64,000 nucleotides of DNA from Mycolicibacterium psychrotolerans (GTDB lineage: Bacteria; Actinomycetota; Actinomycetes; Mycobacteriales; Mycobacteriaceae). Where the stretch lies: contig NZ_AP022574.1 in NCBI RefSeq assembly GCF_010729305.1, forward strand, positions 4,960,001-5,024,000, given 5' to 3'. The notes below the pieces were generated by a model that did not search any database, was not told the DNA's origin, and saw nothing but the letters and a program-made list of their open reading frames with translations. Below, piece after piece: positions 34,861 to 42,509 of this stretch (the stretch's first letter is position 1; each line of letters opens with the position of its first letter). A program made the position numbers and the translations under genes.

Positions 34861-35415
34861 ATGGCACTCGACAACGACCCGACGACGCGATGGCTGGTGC
34901 TGATCGTGAAAGTGCCCGCCGAGCCGTCCCGGCACCGGGTCGCTGTCTGGCGGGAGTTGCGCCGGGCCGGCGCACTGCAGGTCGGCCAGGGGGTGTGGAC
35001 GGTGCCGAACGTTCCGGTGTTCGCCGACGGTGTGGCGCGGGTGATCGAGTTGGCCGAACGCGGGGACGGCGAGGTGATGGTCCTCGACGCCGCGGGACGT
35101 CACGAGTCGGACGCGGCGCGCCTGGAGGCACTGTTCACCTCCGAACGCAGCGAGGAGTGGGCCGAGTTCCTGGCCGACTGTGCGAAGTTCGACGCCGAGA
35201 TCGACAAGGAGATCGCCTCAGCCAAGTTCACCGTCGCCGAACTCGAGGAAGAAGAGCAGAGTCTGGACCGGTTGCGGCGATGGCACCGCGACATCATGGT
35301 CCGCGACGTGTTCGTCGCCCCGTCCGCCGCCGAAGCCGAGCAACGGCTCAAGGCGTGCGCGGACCGCCTGGCCGATTACACCGAACGGGTCTTCGCGGCC
35401 CTGCACCAGATGTGA
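34861..35415 (+). CDS. ChrB N-terminal-domain protein (chromate-resistance-type regulator)
   Basis: 184 residues. It opens with TTRWLVLIVKVPAEPSRHRV, then AVWRELRRAGALQVGQGVWTVPN, the ChrB N-terminal domain signature. A long acidic/coiled stretch (AELEEEEQSLDRLRRWHRD) follows. The C-terminal ChrB domain is absent, so this is the short stand-alone form. In other bacteria ChrB senses chromate and controls chrA. Here the downstream genes are a PAP2 phosphatase and an MFS transporter; no ChrA is present. Confidence 0.85.
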   Translation: MALDNDPTTRWLVLIVKVPAEPSRHRVAVWRELRRAGALQVGQGVWTVPNVPVFADGVARVIELAERGDGEVMVLDAAGRHESDAARLEALFTSERSEEWAEFLADCAKFDAEIDKEIASAKFTVAELEEEEQSLDRLRRWHRDIMVRDVFVAPSAAEAEQRLKACADRLADYTERVFAALHQM

Positions 35416-35425
35416 TGGCCCGCGC

Positions 35426-36034
35426 ATGAACATCGACACCCGCCTCTTTTACGCCGTCAACGACTTCGCGCGGGACACACCGTGGCTGCACCCTGTTGTG
35501 TCCGGATACGCCAGCTACGGCGTCGTCCTCTTCGCGGGTCTCCTGTTGGGGGGATGGTGGATCGCCCGTCACGACAACGATCGCGGTCGCATGGTGGCCG
35601 CGGCGTGGGCGCCACTGGGCATGCTGTGCGCGCTCGCCATCAACCAGCCCGTTGCGTCGGCTGTCGACGAGACCCGCCCGTGCCGAGCACTTCACGACAT
35701 CGTGGTGCTGCACTGCGGCAACGATGCAGGATTCCCCAGCGACCACGCCGTCATGGCGGGCGCGATCACCGCCGGGCTCTGGCTGGTCCACCGCCAGCTT
35801 GGCGTGCTGAGCGCCGTCGCCGCACTGGCCATGGCAGGCGCCCGCGTCTACGTCGGCGCGCACTACCCCGGCGACGTCATCGCCGGACTGTTGCTCGGGG
35901 CTGCGATCAGTGTGGCCGGGTACCTGCTTGTCCGGCCGCTGCTGCGGTGGTTGCTCGCACGTGCCGACCGCAGTCCACTGCGCATCCTGTTCAGACCAGG
36001 CGCACAGTCGACTCTCGAAGAATCCCGGACGTGA
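35426..36034 (+). CDS. PAP2-family membrane phosphatase
   Basis: 202 residues with about five transmembrane helices. The acid-phosphatase motifs are DETRPCRALHD (KxxxxxxRP-like region), GFPSDHAV (PSGH variant with D) and ARVYVGAHYPGDVIAG (SRxxxxxHxxxD variant). BcrC-like undecaprenyl-pyrophosphate phosphatases have this layout. ATG 35426 lies 10 nt after the ChrB-like stop, so it is co-transcribed. The gene is part of the chrB-like/PAP2/MFS unit. Confidence 0.87.
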   Translation: MNIDTRLFYAVNDFARDTPWLHPVVSGYASYGVVLFAGLLLGGWWIARHDNDRGRMVAAAWAPLGMLCALAINQPVASAVDETRPCRALHDIVVLHCGNDAGFPSDHAVMAGAITAGLWLVHRQLGVLSAVAALAMAGARVYVGAHYPGDVIAGLLLGAAISVAGYLLVRPLLRWLLARADRSPLRILFRPGAQSTLEESRT

Positions 36035-36044
36035 GAAACCCCCG

Positions 36045-37304
36045 ATGAACGCCACACCGGACGGTCCGGCAACGGCCGCCGCGGGTCCGACGTCCCGAGG
36101 CCTGACACCGTGGCACTTCGTTCTGCTCTTCGGCATGGTGAGCCTGCTCGCCGACATGGTGTACGAAGGGGCGCGCAGCATCATCGGCCCTTACCTGGCG
36201 ACCCTCGGAGCGTCCGCCGCGCTCGTCGGATTGGTCGCCGGTGCAGGCGAATTCATCGGGTACGCGCTGCGCGTCGTCTCCGGCTATGCCATCGCCCGCA
36301 CCCAGCACTACTGGGCCTGGACCATCACCGGGTACGCCCTGACGGTGCTCAGCGTGCCGTTGATCGGGGTCAGCGGCTCCCTCGTGCCCGCGCTGCTGCT
36401 CTACGGCACCGAACGGCTCGGCAAGGCGGTGCGCTCCCCGGCCAAGGACACCCTGCTGTCGCACGCGTCCACCAACACCGGCCGCGGCAGCGCCTTCGGC
36501 GTCCACCAGGCACTCGACCAGACCGGCGCCATCGCGGGCCCCCTGCTGCTGGCAGCGGTTCTCAGCGCGCACGCCGGCGACTATCGGCTCGCGTTCGGGG
36601 TGCTCATCATCCCGGGCGTGCTGGTCCTGATCCTGCTCTTCTGGCTTCGCTTCCGTGTCCCGGATCCGCGCAGCTACGAGGAGCTACCAGCGCCACTTCC
36701 GTCCCACGACGCCGAGACGACGCGACGTGGCGGGATCGCGCGAGGGCTGCCCGTCCGCTTCTGGCAGTACGTCGTCACCATCGGCGTGCTGTCCTGTGGC
36801 GTCGCCGCCTTCCCGTTGCTGGCCTATCACGCTCAACGCACCGGCCTTCTCACTGATGCGCAGGTGCCCGTCCTGTTCGCGGTCGCGATGGCGGTCGACG
36901 GTGCGGCCGGGTTGGTGATGGGCCGCGTCTACGACAAGCGCGGGCCGCTCACCCTGCTGGCAGTGCCCGTGGCGGCCGCATGCTCGGCGGTGGCCTTCAC
37001 GGACAATCCGGCTCTGGTGTGGATTGGCGTCGCAGTGTGGGGCATCGTCAACGGCGTCCTCGATTCCACGGTGAAAGCTGTTGTCACCGAACTGGTCCCG
37101 CCCGACACCCGGGCGATCGCCTTCGGCTGGCTGGCGCTGCTGCGAGGGCTCGCGCTGCTGATCGCGGGTGCGCTCCTCGGCGCCGCCTACGACGTCTCCC
37201 CCACGATCGCCATCGGGGTGATCATTGCGGCCAACGCGGTATCTCTCGTCGGCTTGGCGTCGGTCTTGCGGCGTCTCCATCCGGCCGTCCGGAATGTCTC
37301 CTGA
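36045..37304 (+). CDS. MFS transporter
   Basis: 419 residues and about 12 membrane helices. The conserved opening is LTPWHFVLLFGMVSLLADMVYEGARSIIGPYL, split across TM1-TM2, and a GRVYDKRGPLTLL loop joins the two halves. TERLGKAVRSPAKDTLLSHAS is typical of a bacterial MFS subgroup found in metal-resistance contexts. ATG 36045 is 10 nt after the PAP2 stop. The substrate is unknown; linkage to a ChrB-like gene suggests export of, or protection from, chromate or another oxyanion. Confidence 0.87.
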   Translation: MNATPDGPATAAAGPTSRGLTPWHFVLLFGMVSLLADMVYEGARSIIGPYLATLGASAALVGLVAGAGEFIGYALRVVSGYAIARTQHYWAWTITGYALTVLSVPLIGVSGSLVPALLLYGTERLGKAVRSPAKDTLLSHASTNTGRGSAFGVHQALDQTGAIAGPLLLAAVLSAHAGDYRLAFGVLIIPGVLVLILLFWLRFRVPDPRSYEELPAPLPSHDAETTRRGGIARGLPVRFWQYVVTIGVLSCGVAAFPLLAYHAQRTGLLTDAQVPVLFAVAMAVDGAAGLVMGRVYDKRGPLTLLAVPVAAACSAVAFTDNPALVWIGVAVWGIVNGVLDSTVKAVVTELVPPDTRAIAFGWLALLRGLALLIAGALLGAAYDVSPTIAIGVIIAANAVSLVGLASVLRRLHPAVRNVS

Positions 37305-37384
37305 GGAGCGCGCCGCCGTCCGGTGGGTGACCGACTAGACCATGGGGCCCATTTCTGGCTGATTCAGTACCGCGCGCCCATGGC

Positions 37385-38050
37385 CTATCCGGCGCGGGAA
37401 CCCGGTGCGCGCACCACCATCGGCACGGCGGGGAAGTACGAAGCCATCTCGGAGCGTGACTTGCGCAACGCCGCGGTGCCGTAACCACGCCCCCGTTTCT
37501 CCGGATGGATCCAGACGCGAACGTTGACCTCGCCCATGAAGAGTTCGCCGAAAACCATCCCGACCTTCTCGTCGCCCTCGAGGACCACGAACCACGCCGC
37601 CTCCTCGGCGCTGACCCGGCCCTGCGCAGAGCCGATCTCGTTGTCGAGGTCTCCGGCTGGTGCGCCGGAACCGTCGCCGGCGGCGCCGACGTCCGCGGTG
37701 CGGGCGGCGAAGATGTCGCGGTCGGCGTTCGACGAGAAGGGCCTCAACTCCAACGTTTCGCCCGACGCGGCCGGTCGCTCGTTGAGGGTGAACGTCAGCC
37801 GACTGTTCAGGTCGTCGAGTTCGGCCTTGATCTTGCGTCGTGATTCTCGGGTGAGCTGCTCGAACGACATGCCGATGACGGCTTCGCCCGCACGTTGCGA
37901 TGCCCCGAGAAGCTGCGACACCGCTGTCACCGCGGCCTGACGAGAATCGGCTTCGACGATGGCGTCCAGGAGTTCGTGACGGCGGTCGAGGGCGGTCAGA
38001 AGCGCATCTGCGATCTCGCGTCGTGCCGCAGCCTCGTCATGGTCGGTCAT
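37385..38050 (-). CDS. GNAT-family acetyltransferase-like protein
   Basis: 221 residues. The N-terminal helical part (TALDRRHELLDAIVEADSRQ, then LDDLNSRLTF) resembles the tail helix of type II topoisomerase A subunits. The C-terminal ~130 residues look like a GNAT domain: LELRPFSSNADRDIFAAR, WFVVLEGDEKVGMVFGELF and VRVWIHPEKRGRGYGTAALR (acetyl-CoA loop RGxGxG). ATG 38050 is the best start. It stands alone between an MFS gene and a divergent regulator. Substrate unknown. Confidence 0.78.
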   Translation of the reverse strand: MTDHDEAAARREIADALLTALDRRHELLDAIVEADSRQAAVTAVSQLLGASQRAGEAVIGMSFEQLTRESRRKIKAELDDLNSRLTFTLNERPAASGETLELRPFSSNADRDIFAARTADVGAAGDGSGAPAGDLDNEIGSAQGRVSAEEAAWFVVLEGDEKVGMVFGELFMGEVNVRVWIHPEKRGRGYGTAALRKSRSEMASYFPAVPMVVRAPGSRAG

Positions 38051-38420
38051 GACACTGAGCGTAGGCGCGTCGGGCGGCACAATGTGGTGTTCAGCGTGTG
38101 CCGGAGCCGTTGGATCCGGCGACAAGTGGTCTGCCTTCGGCACAACCCTGGCCGTACGGGAAGCTCATCGCTCAGCGGCACGCCGAAGCCGACGATCGCC
38201 GAATTGGCCTACGCCACCATCGGCCCCATAGCAGCGGCACGGGCCCGGATCGCGACCCGACGGCGCGGACGGTCACTATGGCGCCGGCGACACCGTTGAG
38301 TCCCTCGAAGCCATAAGGGGGAGGCAGCGCTGTTGGGGGTACTGCCGGGGAGCTGTTGGGGGTACTGCCAGGGAGCCCAACTTCGGTCGTCATTCGACCG
38401 GAATCGTGGACAATCGGCCT
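38051..38420. other. Regulatory gap upstream of the second XRE/MmyB-like regulator
   Basis: No supported gene is present. The region contains the two 23-bp direct repeats at 38329-38374, which probably belong to the promoter of the regulator starting at 38421. Confidence 0.5.
38329..38374. repeat. Two 23-bp direct repeats, candidate regulator binding sites
   Basis: The units at 38329-38351 and 38352-38374 differ at one position. Each contains GTTGGGGGTACTGCC. They end 46 nt before the regulator start, where a repressor or activator would sit. The core GGGGTACTG reappears inverted at 39314-39322 before the aldo-keto reductase. Confidence 0.8.
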
Positions 38421-39302
38421 ATGGACAGCCGTGCTGAGGTTCGAGCATTCCTGACCTCGCGCCGAGGCAAGGTCACCCCGGAGCAAGCCGGCCTGCCCGC
38501 GTACGGCACACGGCGAGTTCCTGGTCTGCGGCGCGGCGAGGTGGCCATGCTGGCCGGGGTGAGCATCGAGTACTACACCCGACTGGAGCGGGGCGATCTG
38601 CGCGGTGTGTCGGCCAGTGTGCTGGACGCGTTGGCTCGGGCGCTGCAGCTCACCGAGACCGAACACGACCATCTCCACGATCTGGCGCGATCTGCAAACT
38701 CCACGCCGACGCGTAAGCGTTCGACGGCCAAGACACCCGCCATACGCCCGAGTGTGCAACGCATCATCGGCGCGATGAATACACTGCCTGCCTTCGTTCA
38801 GAACAACCGTTTCGACGTTCTACTCGCAAATCCTCTTGGCCGCGCCTTGTATTCGGAGATGTTCGCCGACCCGGGCTGTCAACAAAACACCACTCGGTTC
38901 GTTTTCCTCAGCCCCGCCGCCCAACGGTTCTACGGCGACTGGGAACGAGTTGCGCGCGGAGCGGCAGGCGCCCTGCGCGTGGAAGCCGCCAAATCACCCT
39001 ATGACCGGGAACTGTCGAACCTCATCGGCGAACTCTCGACGCGAAGCGACACCTTCCGGATGCTATGGGGGGCCCAGGATGTCCACGTGTTCCGCGACGG
39101 AACAAAACGGTTCCACCATCCGGTCGTCGGCGACCTGGAACTGCAGTACGAATCGCTGGACATACCTGGCGACACCGCCCTGACCATGGCCGTATACACC
39201 CCCGCTCAGGGCAGCCCGTCCGAGGATGCCTTGAAGCTGCTGGCCAGCTGGTCAGCCACCACCGGACGGTCAACAGACGTCAATGCGGATACGCAGCAGT
39301 AG
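38421..39302 (+). CDS. XRE-family regulator with MmyB-like ligand domain (second copy)
   Basis: 293 residues, identical in length and domain layout to the protein at 21300-22181. It shares RAEVRAFLTSRRGKVTPEQ, GLRRGEVAMLAGVSIEYYTR, and a C-terminal MmyB-like domain with RFYGDWERVARGAAGALR and KRFHHPVVGDLELQYESLD. ATG 38421 matches the start of the paralogue; a GTG at 38406 is less likely. Direct repeats upstream and a matching motif before the next gene suggest it controls itself and the aldo-keto reductase/monooxygenase pair downstream. Confidence 0.9.
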   Translation: MDSRAEVRAFLTSRRGKVTPEQAGLPAYGTRRVPGLRRGEVAMLAGVSIEYYTRLERGDLRGVSASVLDALARALQLTETEHDHLHDLARSANSTPTRKRSTAKTPAIRPSVQRIIGAMNTLPAFVQNNRFDVLLANPLGRALYSEMFADPGCQQNTTRFVFLSPAAQRFYGDWERVARGAAGALRVEAAKSPYDRELSNLIGELSTRSDTFRMLWGAQDVHVFRDGTKRFHHPVVGDLELQYESLDIPGDTALTMAVYTPAQGSPSEDALKLLASWSATTGRSTDVNADTQQ

Positions 39303-39313
39303 GGGGTCTTTGT

Positions 39314-39322
39314 CAGTACCCC
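39314..39322. promoter_or_regulatory. Inverted copy of the GGGGTACTG motif upstream of the aldo-keto reductase
   Basis: CAGTACCCC is the reverse complement of the core of the repeats at 38329-38374. It lies 113 nt upstream of ATG 39435, placing the regulator and its likely target under one site type. Confidence 0.45.
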
Positions 39323-39434
39323 TCACAGCGTGGCCAGTCAGGTGCGGGGAATCGCGGGTTTCATGGATGGAGGCGACACGTTCAGGCGTGTCGCAGCAAC
39401 CAGGAGCACTGACGAAGCAACGAGGAGAACGACG

Positions 39435-40415
39435 ATGAAGAAGCGCAACCTGGGCCGCAGCGGCCTGGAAGTGTCCTCGATCGGTCTGGGTCTGATGGGG
39501 CTCACTTTTGGCTACGGACCGGCAGCCGACACCAATGACGCCATCGCTTTGATCCGGGCCGCAGCCGAGCGGGGTGTGACCCTGTTCGACACCGCCGAGG
39601 CCTATGGCGAAGCCAACGAGCGCCTGCTCGGCCAGGCGTTGGCCCCGGTCCGCGACACCGTGGTCTACGCCACCAAGTTCGGATTCAAGGACGGCAACTC
39701 CACCGCAGGGCTGGACAGCTCGCCCGAGCGGATCCGCATTGTCGCCGAGCAGTCACTCAAGCGGCTGCAGACTGATCGCATCGACCTGTTCTACCAGCAC
39801 CGCGTCGACCCGAACATTCCGATCGAAGAGGTCGCGGGTGCGGTCAAGGAGTTGATCGCAGAAGGCAAGGTCAAGTACTTCGGCATGTCTGAGGCCGGCG
39901 CCGACACCATCCGCAAAGCCCATGCTGTTCAGCCGGTTTCGGCTTTGCAGAGTGAGTACTCCCTGTGGTGGCGCGAACCCGAACAGTCGGTCATGCCGAC
40001 TCTGGAGGAGTTGGGCATCGGCTTCGTGCCGTTCAGCCCGCTCGGCAAAGGATTCCTCACCGGCGCCATCAACGAAGACACCCAGTTCGACAACAACGAC
40101 GTGCGCAACGCGCTGCCCCGCTTCGAAGCCGAAGCCCGACAAGCCAACCTGGCTGTCGTAGCCCTGCTCGGCGAGATCGCCGAAGCCAAGGACGCCACCC
40201 GCGCCCAGGTCGCCCTTGCCTGGCTGCTGGCGCAAAAGCCCTGGATAGCCCCAATTCCGGGAACCACCAAGCTGCACCGCCTCGAAGAGAACATCGGCGC
40301 CGACGCAATAGAACTGACCGCAGACGATCTGCACCGCATCCACGAAGCCATCACCCAAGTAAAGATCCAAGGCGACCGCTACACCGCCCAGATGCAGAAA
40401 ACCATCAACCGCTAA
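39435..40415 (+). CDS. Aldo-keto reductase
   Basis: 326 residues with an AKR TIM barrel. It begins KRNLGRSGLEVSSIGLGLMG. The catalytic tetrad is visible: Asp and Tyr in LFDTAEAYGEANE, Lys in VVYATKFGF, and His in IDLFYQHRVD. NADPH-loop features are EYSLWWREPE and PIPGTTKLHRLEENIGA. It is closest to the YdbC/IolS-like AKR13 group. ATG 39435 follows GAGGAGAA. It abuts the monooxygenase gene with no spacer. Confidence 0.93.
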   Translation: MKKRNLGRSGLEVSSIGLGLMGLTFGYGPAADTNDAIALIRAAAERGVTLFDTAEAYGEANERLLGQALAPVRDTVVYATKFGFKDGNSTAGLDSSPERIRIVAEQSLKRLQTDRIDLFYQHRVDPNIPIEEVAGAVKELIAEGKVKYFGMSEAGADTIRKAHAVQPVSALQSEYSLWWREPEQSVMPTLEELGIGFVPFSPLGKGFLTGAINEDTQFDNNDVRNALPRFEAEARQANLAVVALLGEIAEAKDATRAQVALAWLLAQKPWIAPIPGTTKLHRLEENIGADAIELTADDLHRIHEAITQVKIQGDRYTAQMQKTINR

Positions 40416-40730
40416 ATGAACACCACCAAAACCCAAGAACGACACATCATCTGCACAGTACGCAGCATGCCGGCCCAGCGGGAAGCGGTAAAACGCCTGC
40501 TGCTGGAGCTGGTGGAGCCCGCCCGGCAGGAGGCAGGCTGCCTGTACTACGACATCTACCAGAACAGCGATGAGCCCGAATGCTTCTTCATCGTCGACGG
40601 GTGGGCGTCCGACGCCGCGATTGCCGAACATGCTGAACACCCCAACGTAACCCGTGTCGTCGCGCAGCTACTTCCGTTAGTCGAAGTTCCATTGCAGGTC
40701 ATCACGAACTTCCGACTCACCGACCGCTAG
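40416..40730 (+). CDS. Antibiotic biosynthesis monooxygenase-domain protein (YgiN/ABM-like)
   Basis: 104 residues, one ABM ferredoxin-like domain: RHIICTVRSMPAQREAVKRL, then EAGCLYYDIYQNSDEPECFF and DGWASDAAIAEHAEHPNV. Its ATG immediately follows the aldo-keto reductase stop (40413-40415), so it is in the same operon. Such proteins act on quinones or are stress-induced small oxygenases; the substrate is unknown. Confidence 0.9.
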   Translation: MNTTKTQERHIICTVRSMPAQREAVKRLLLELVEPARQEAGCLYYDIYQNSDEPECFFIVDGWASDAAIAEHAEHPNVTRVVAQLLPLVEVPLQVITNFRLTDR

Positions 40731-41191
40731 GCGGCCGCGATGGCCGGTTCGACCACCGCGAGCCGGATGCCGATGGCGATCACCCCGCCCGAATACCCGA
40801 CCGGGCCGCTGATCTGGGTAGTGAAAGCAGTGCCTCGAGGGTGGACTGCCATTTCGGCACCGCCTTCTCGACGACGAGCGGGAGGATAAGACGGTCGACG
40901 ATGTCGTCGACCGGATGTCCGGCCGTCAACGCCCGGTGCAGATCGGCGCGGTCCGGCTCCGTGTCGGCCAGCGGTGGGCGCTCCCTGCTACCGGGGAGCT
41001 CGATGATGGCCGCGGCGAAGCCACTCGCCACGGAGCTCCCGGCTCGGCTCGCCGGCCGCGGGTACATCTTGCGTAATCCGCCCGGTCCGCCGGACTGGCC
41101 GAGCAGGATCAGCGGCGCAGGTGAGGATGCGGGCCTCCCAGGGCACCGGGAATGTAACCAAGGGCGAATGGGCGTTCGAGGCGGCCATCAT
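40731..41191 (-). pseudogene. Decayed alpha/beta hydrolase
   Basis: Hydrolase-like pieces lie in alternating frames on the minus strand. From the 5' side they are SPLVTFPVPWEARILT, then in another frame LILLGQSGGPGG, and VASGFAAAIIELPGSRERPP. Then comes ADLHRALTAGHPVDDIVDRL, and after another shift ISGPVGYSGGVIAIGIRL, where GYSGG would be the nucleophile elbow. At least two frameshifts separate these blocks, and the expected C-terminal third is missing. The recognisable start is near 41188-41191. The 3' end lies against the monooxygenase gene. Confidence 0.5.
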
Positions 41192-41474
41192 CGAGGCGCC
41201 GTTCGGAAGTGAAGTGCATGGCCATGCCTTTCGGCAGTGCTCGTTTATCGGCGCTCCCGGACGACCTATCGCCCGACCGTGACCCCGAAGAGGAGCACCC
41301 ATGTCGATACGTTCACGGGTACCACCTCCTCGTTCTCGCACGGTCTCCGAAAGTAGCACCGGTAGCGATCTACAAACGAGACAACCGCTGCCACGGCGTC
41401 CAACGCCGATCGCATCATCCCAAGGTGTCCTCATCGGGCACGAAAACGGCCCCCGGAGTATCTCCGAGGGCCGC
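41192..41474. other. Gap between decayed hydrolase and island boundary
   Basis: No ORF with family resemblance is seen. The last ~40 nt (from about 41440) repeat the terminator hairpin that follows the tRNA-fMet gene at the other end of the island, with a few mismatches. Confidence 0.45.
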
Positions 41475-41518
41475 TTCACTTAGTAGCGGGGACAGGATTC
41501 GAACCTGCGACCTCTGGG
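41475..41518. repeat. Left attachment-site copy (att core, 44 bp)
   Basis: Identical to 49358-49401. It contains the T-arm and acceptor 3' strand of tRNA-fMet but diverges right at the anticodon stem (CTCTGGG then CC versus TT). It is therefore a partial tRNA remnant, not a gene. Confidence 0.9.
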
Positions 41519-41606
41519 CCAGGGGGTTTCTCGACACCCACTGCTTCGCATTTGCGCAGCTCAGTGCGGGTGTGGACGTCCGGTCGGTCCCGTCTGATTG
41601 CACCCG

Positions 41607-41651
41607 TTTGGGAACGTTTCGCGGAGTTTTGTTCCCAAATTTGTTCCCAAA
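41607..41651. promoter_or_regulatory. Candidate integrase arm-type sites, left end
   Basis: TGTTCCCAAA occurs at 41630-41639 and 41642-41651 (12-bp period), and the inverted form TTTGGGAAC at 41607-41615. The same unit with the same 12-bp period occurs inside the right end (49296-49316). A repeated short motif flanking a core site is how integrase arm sites look. Confidence 0.45.
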
Positions 41652-42509
41652 TCACCAGTCTTTGCGTTCGATTGTTAGCTGGCGATCGTCGACGGCCTTG
41701 ACCGTTGCGAGCAAACATATCCAGGCTGGTCCGCCAGAAACATGAGCTGCTCTGCAACACAGGCATGGATACTTTGCCAGAGAGCGGTTGCAAATCGACG
41801 ATGGAACGGCAGCTAGCGCAGAGCGCCTTTGGTCGATGAAGACCAATATTGCCGCATACTGGATTGCCGACAATGGAGACTATTTCGATGCACAAGGGAT
41901 GTGCGGAGGTCGCCGGGCAGCCGGTCGGCTGCGGTCAGAGTCTGCTTTCGGGCTTGATCTTCACTGTGCGATATCAGCGGGCGGCACGAACGAATTCGTT
42001 CTTGCCTCAGCCGGTATGGATTAGACGTGGCGATTGATGGCCATCGTGGCGACCACGATGCTTAACTGAGCCTCGATGGATTAACGCAAGTGTGGTAGAT
42101 CGGGCCGGCCTGCAGTGTGTTTGGACATCCGGAGGCTCGTCGCGATATCCACGACGGGTGGGAGGCATCGGACGTACGTTGACTGCGCGCTTCAGTTGGT
42201 GGTTTAGCCCGTTGTCCAGCCCGCGGGGCGCGGGTCTTGGCCTCCAACGTGGGGGTGACCAGCGTCGCGCCGCCGGGCGAGCTGAACCTAGCGGTTTGAG
42301 TTTGACCGGGGCGTGTCCGTCGACGGCACGTCGGCTTTGCGGACCTGCTCGTCGATGCTGTGCGCCGAGCCCGATCTGCGCAGAATCGTTAGGAGACGAT
42401 CCGATCCGGGATGTCGCGGGTCTCCGCCGCACTGGTAGTCGGCCAGGACCGAATCGCCCCATAACACCCAGTTCACGGCCCCTGCAGCCGCCAACAAATC
42501 GGGAGAAGC
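41652..42509. other. Island stretch without a supported gene
   Basis: Only short ORFs without family resemblance or convincing starts are present. Base composition around 41650-42050 is clearly lower in GC than the chromosome. It may contain remnants of a lost integrase or excision functions, but nothing is recognisable. Confidence 0.5.

Noticed and set aside
41484..41518. A second tRNA gene at the left island end
   Set aside because: Only the 3' half of tRNA-fMet is present; the anticodon and D-arm are missing, so it is an att remnant.
41476..41895. Minus-strand ORF ending GSNPVPATK across the left att site, resembling an integrase C-terminus
   Set aside because: The ending is just the translation of tRNA sequence, and WEQIWEQ comes from the TGTTCCCAA repeats. 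No Arg-His-x-x-Arg-Tyr recombinase motifs are present.
42007..42497. Short ORFs on both strands upstream of the TPR gene
   Set aside because: No domain pattern, poor start sites and heavy Arg/Pro/Gly bias in several frames.
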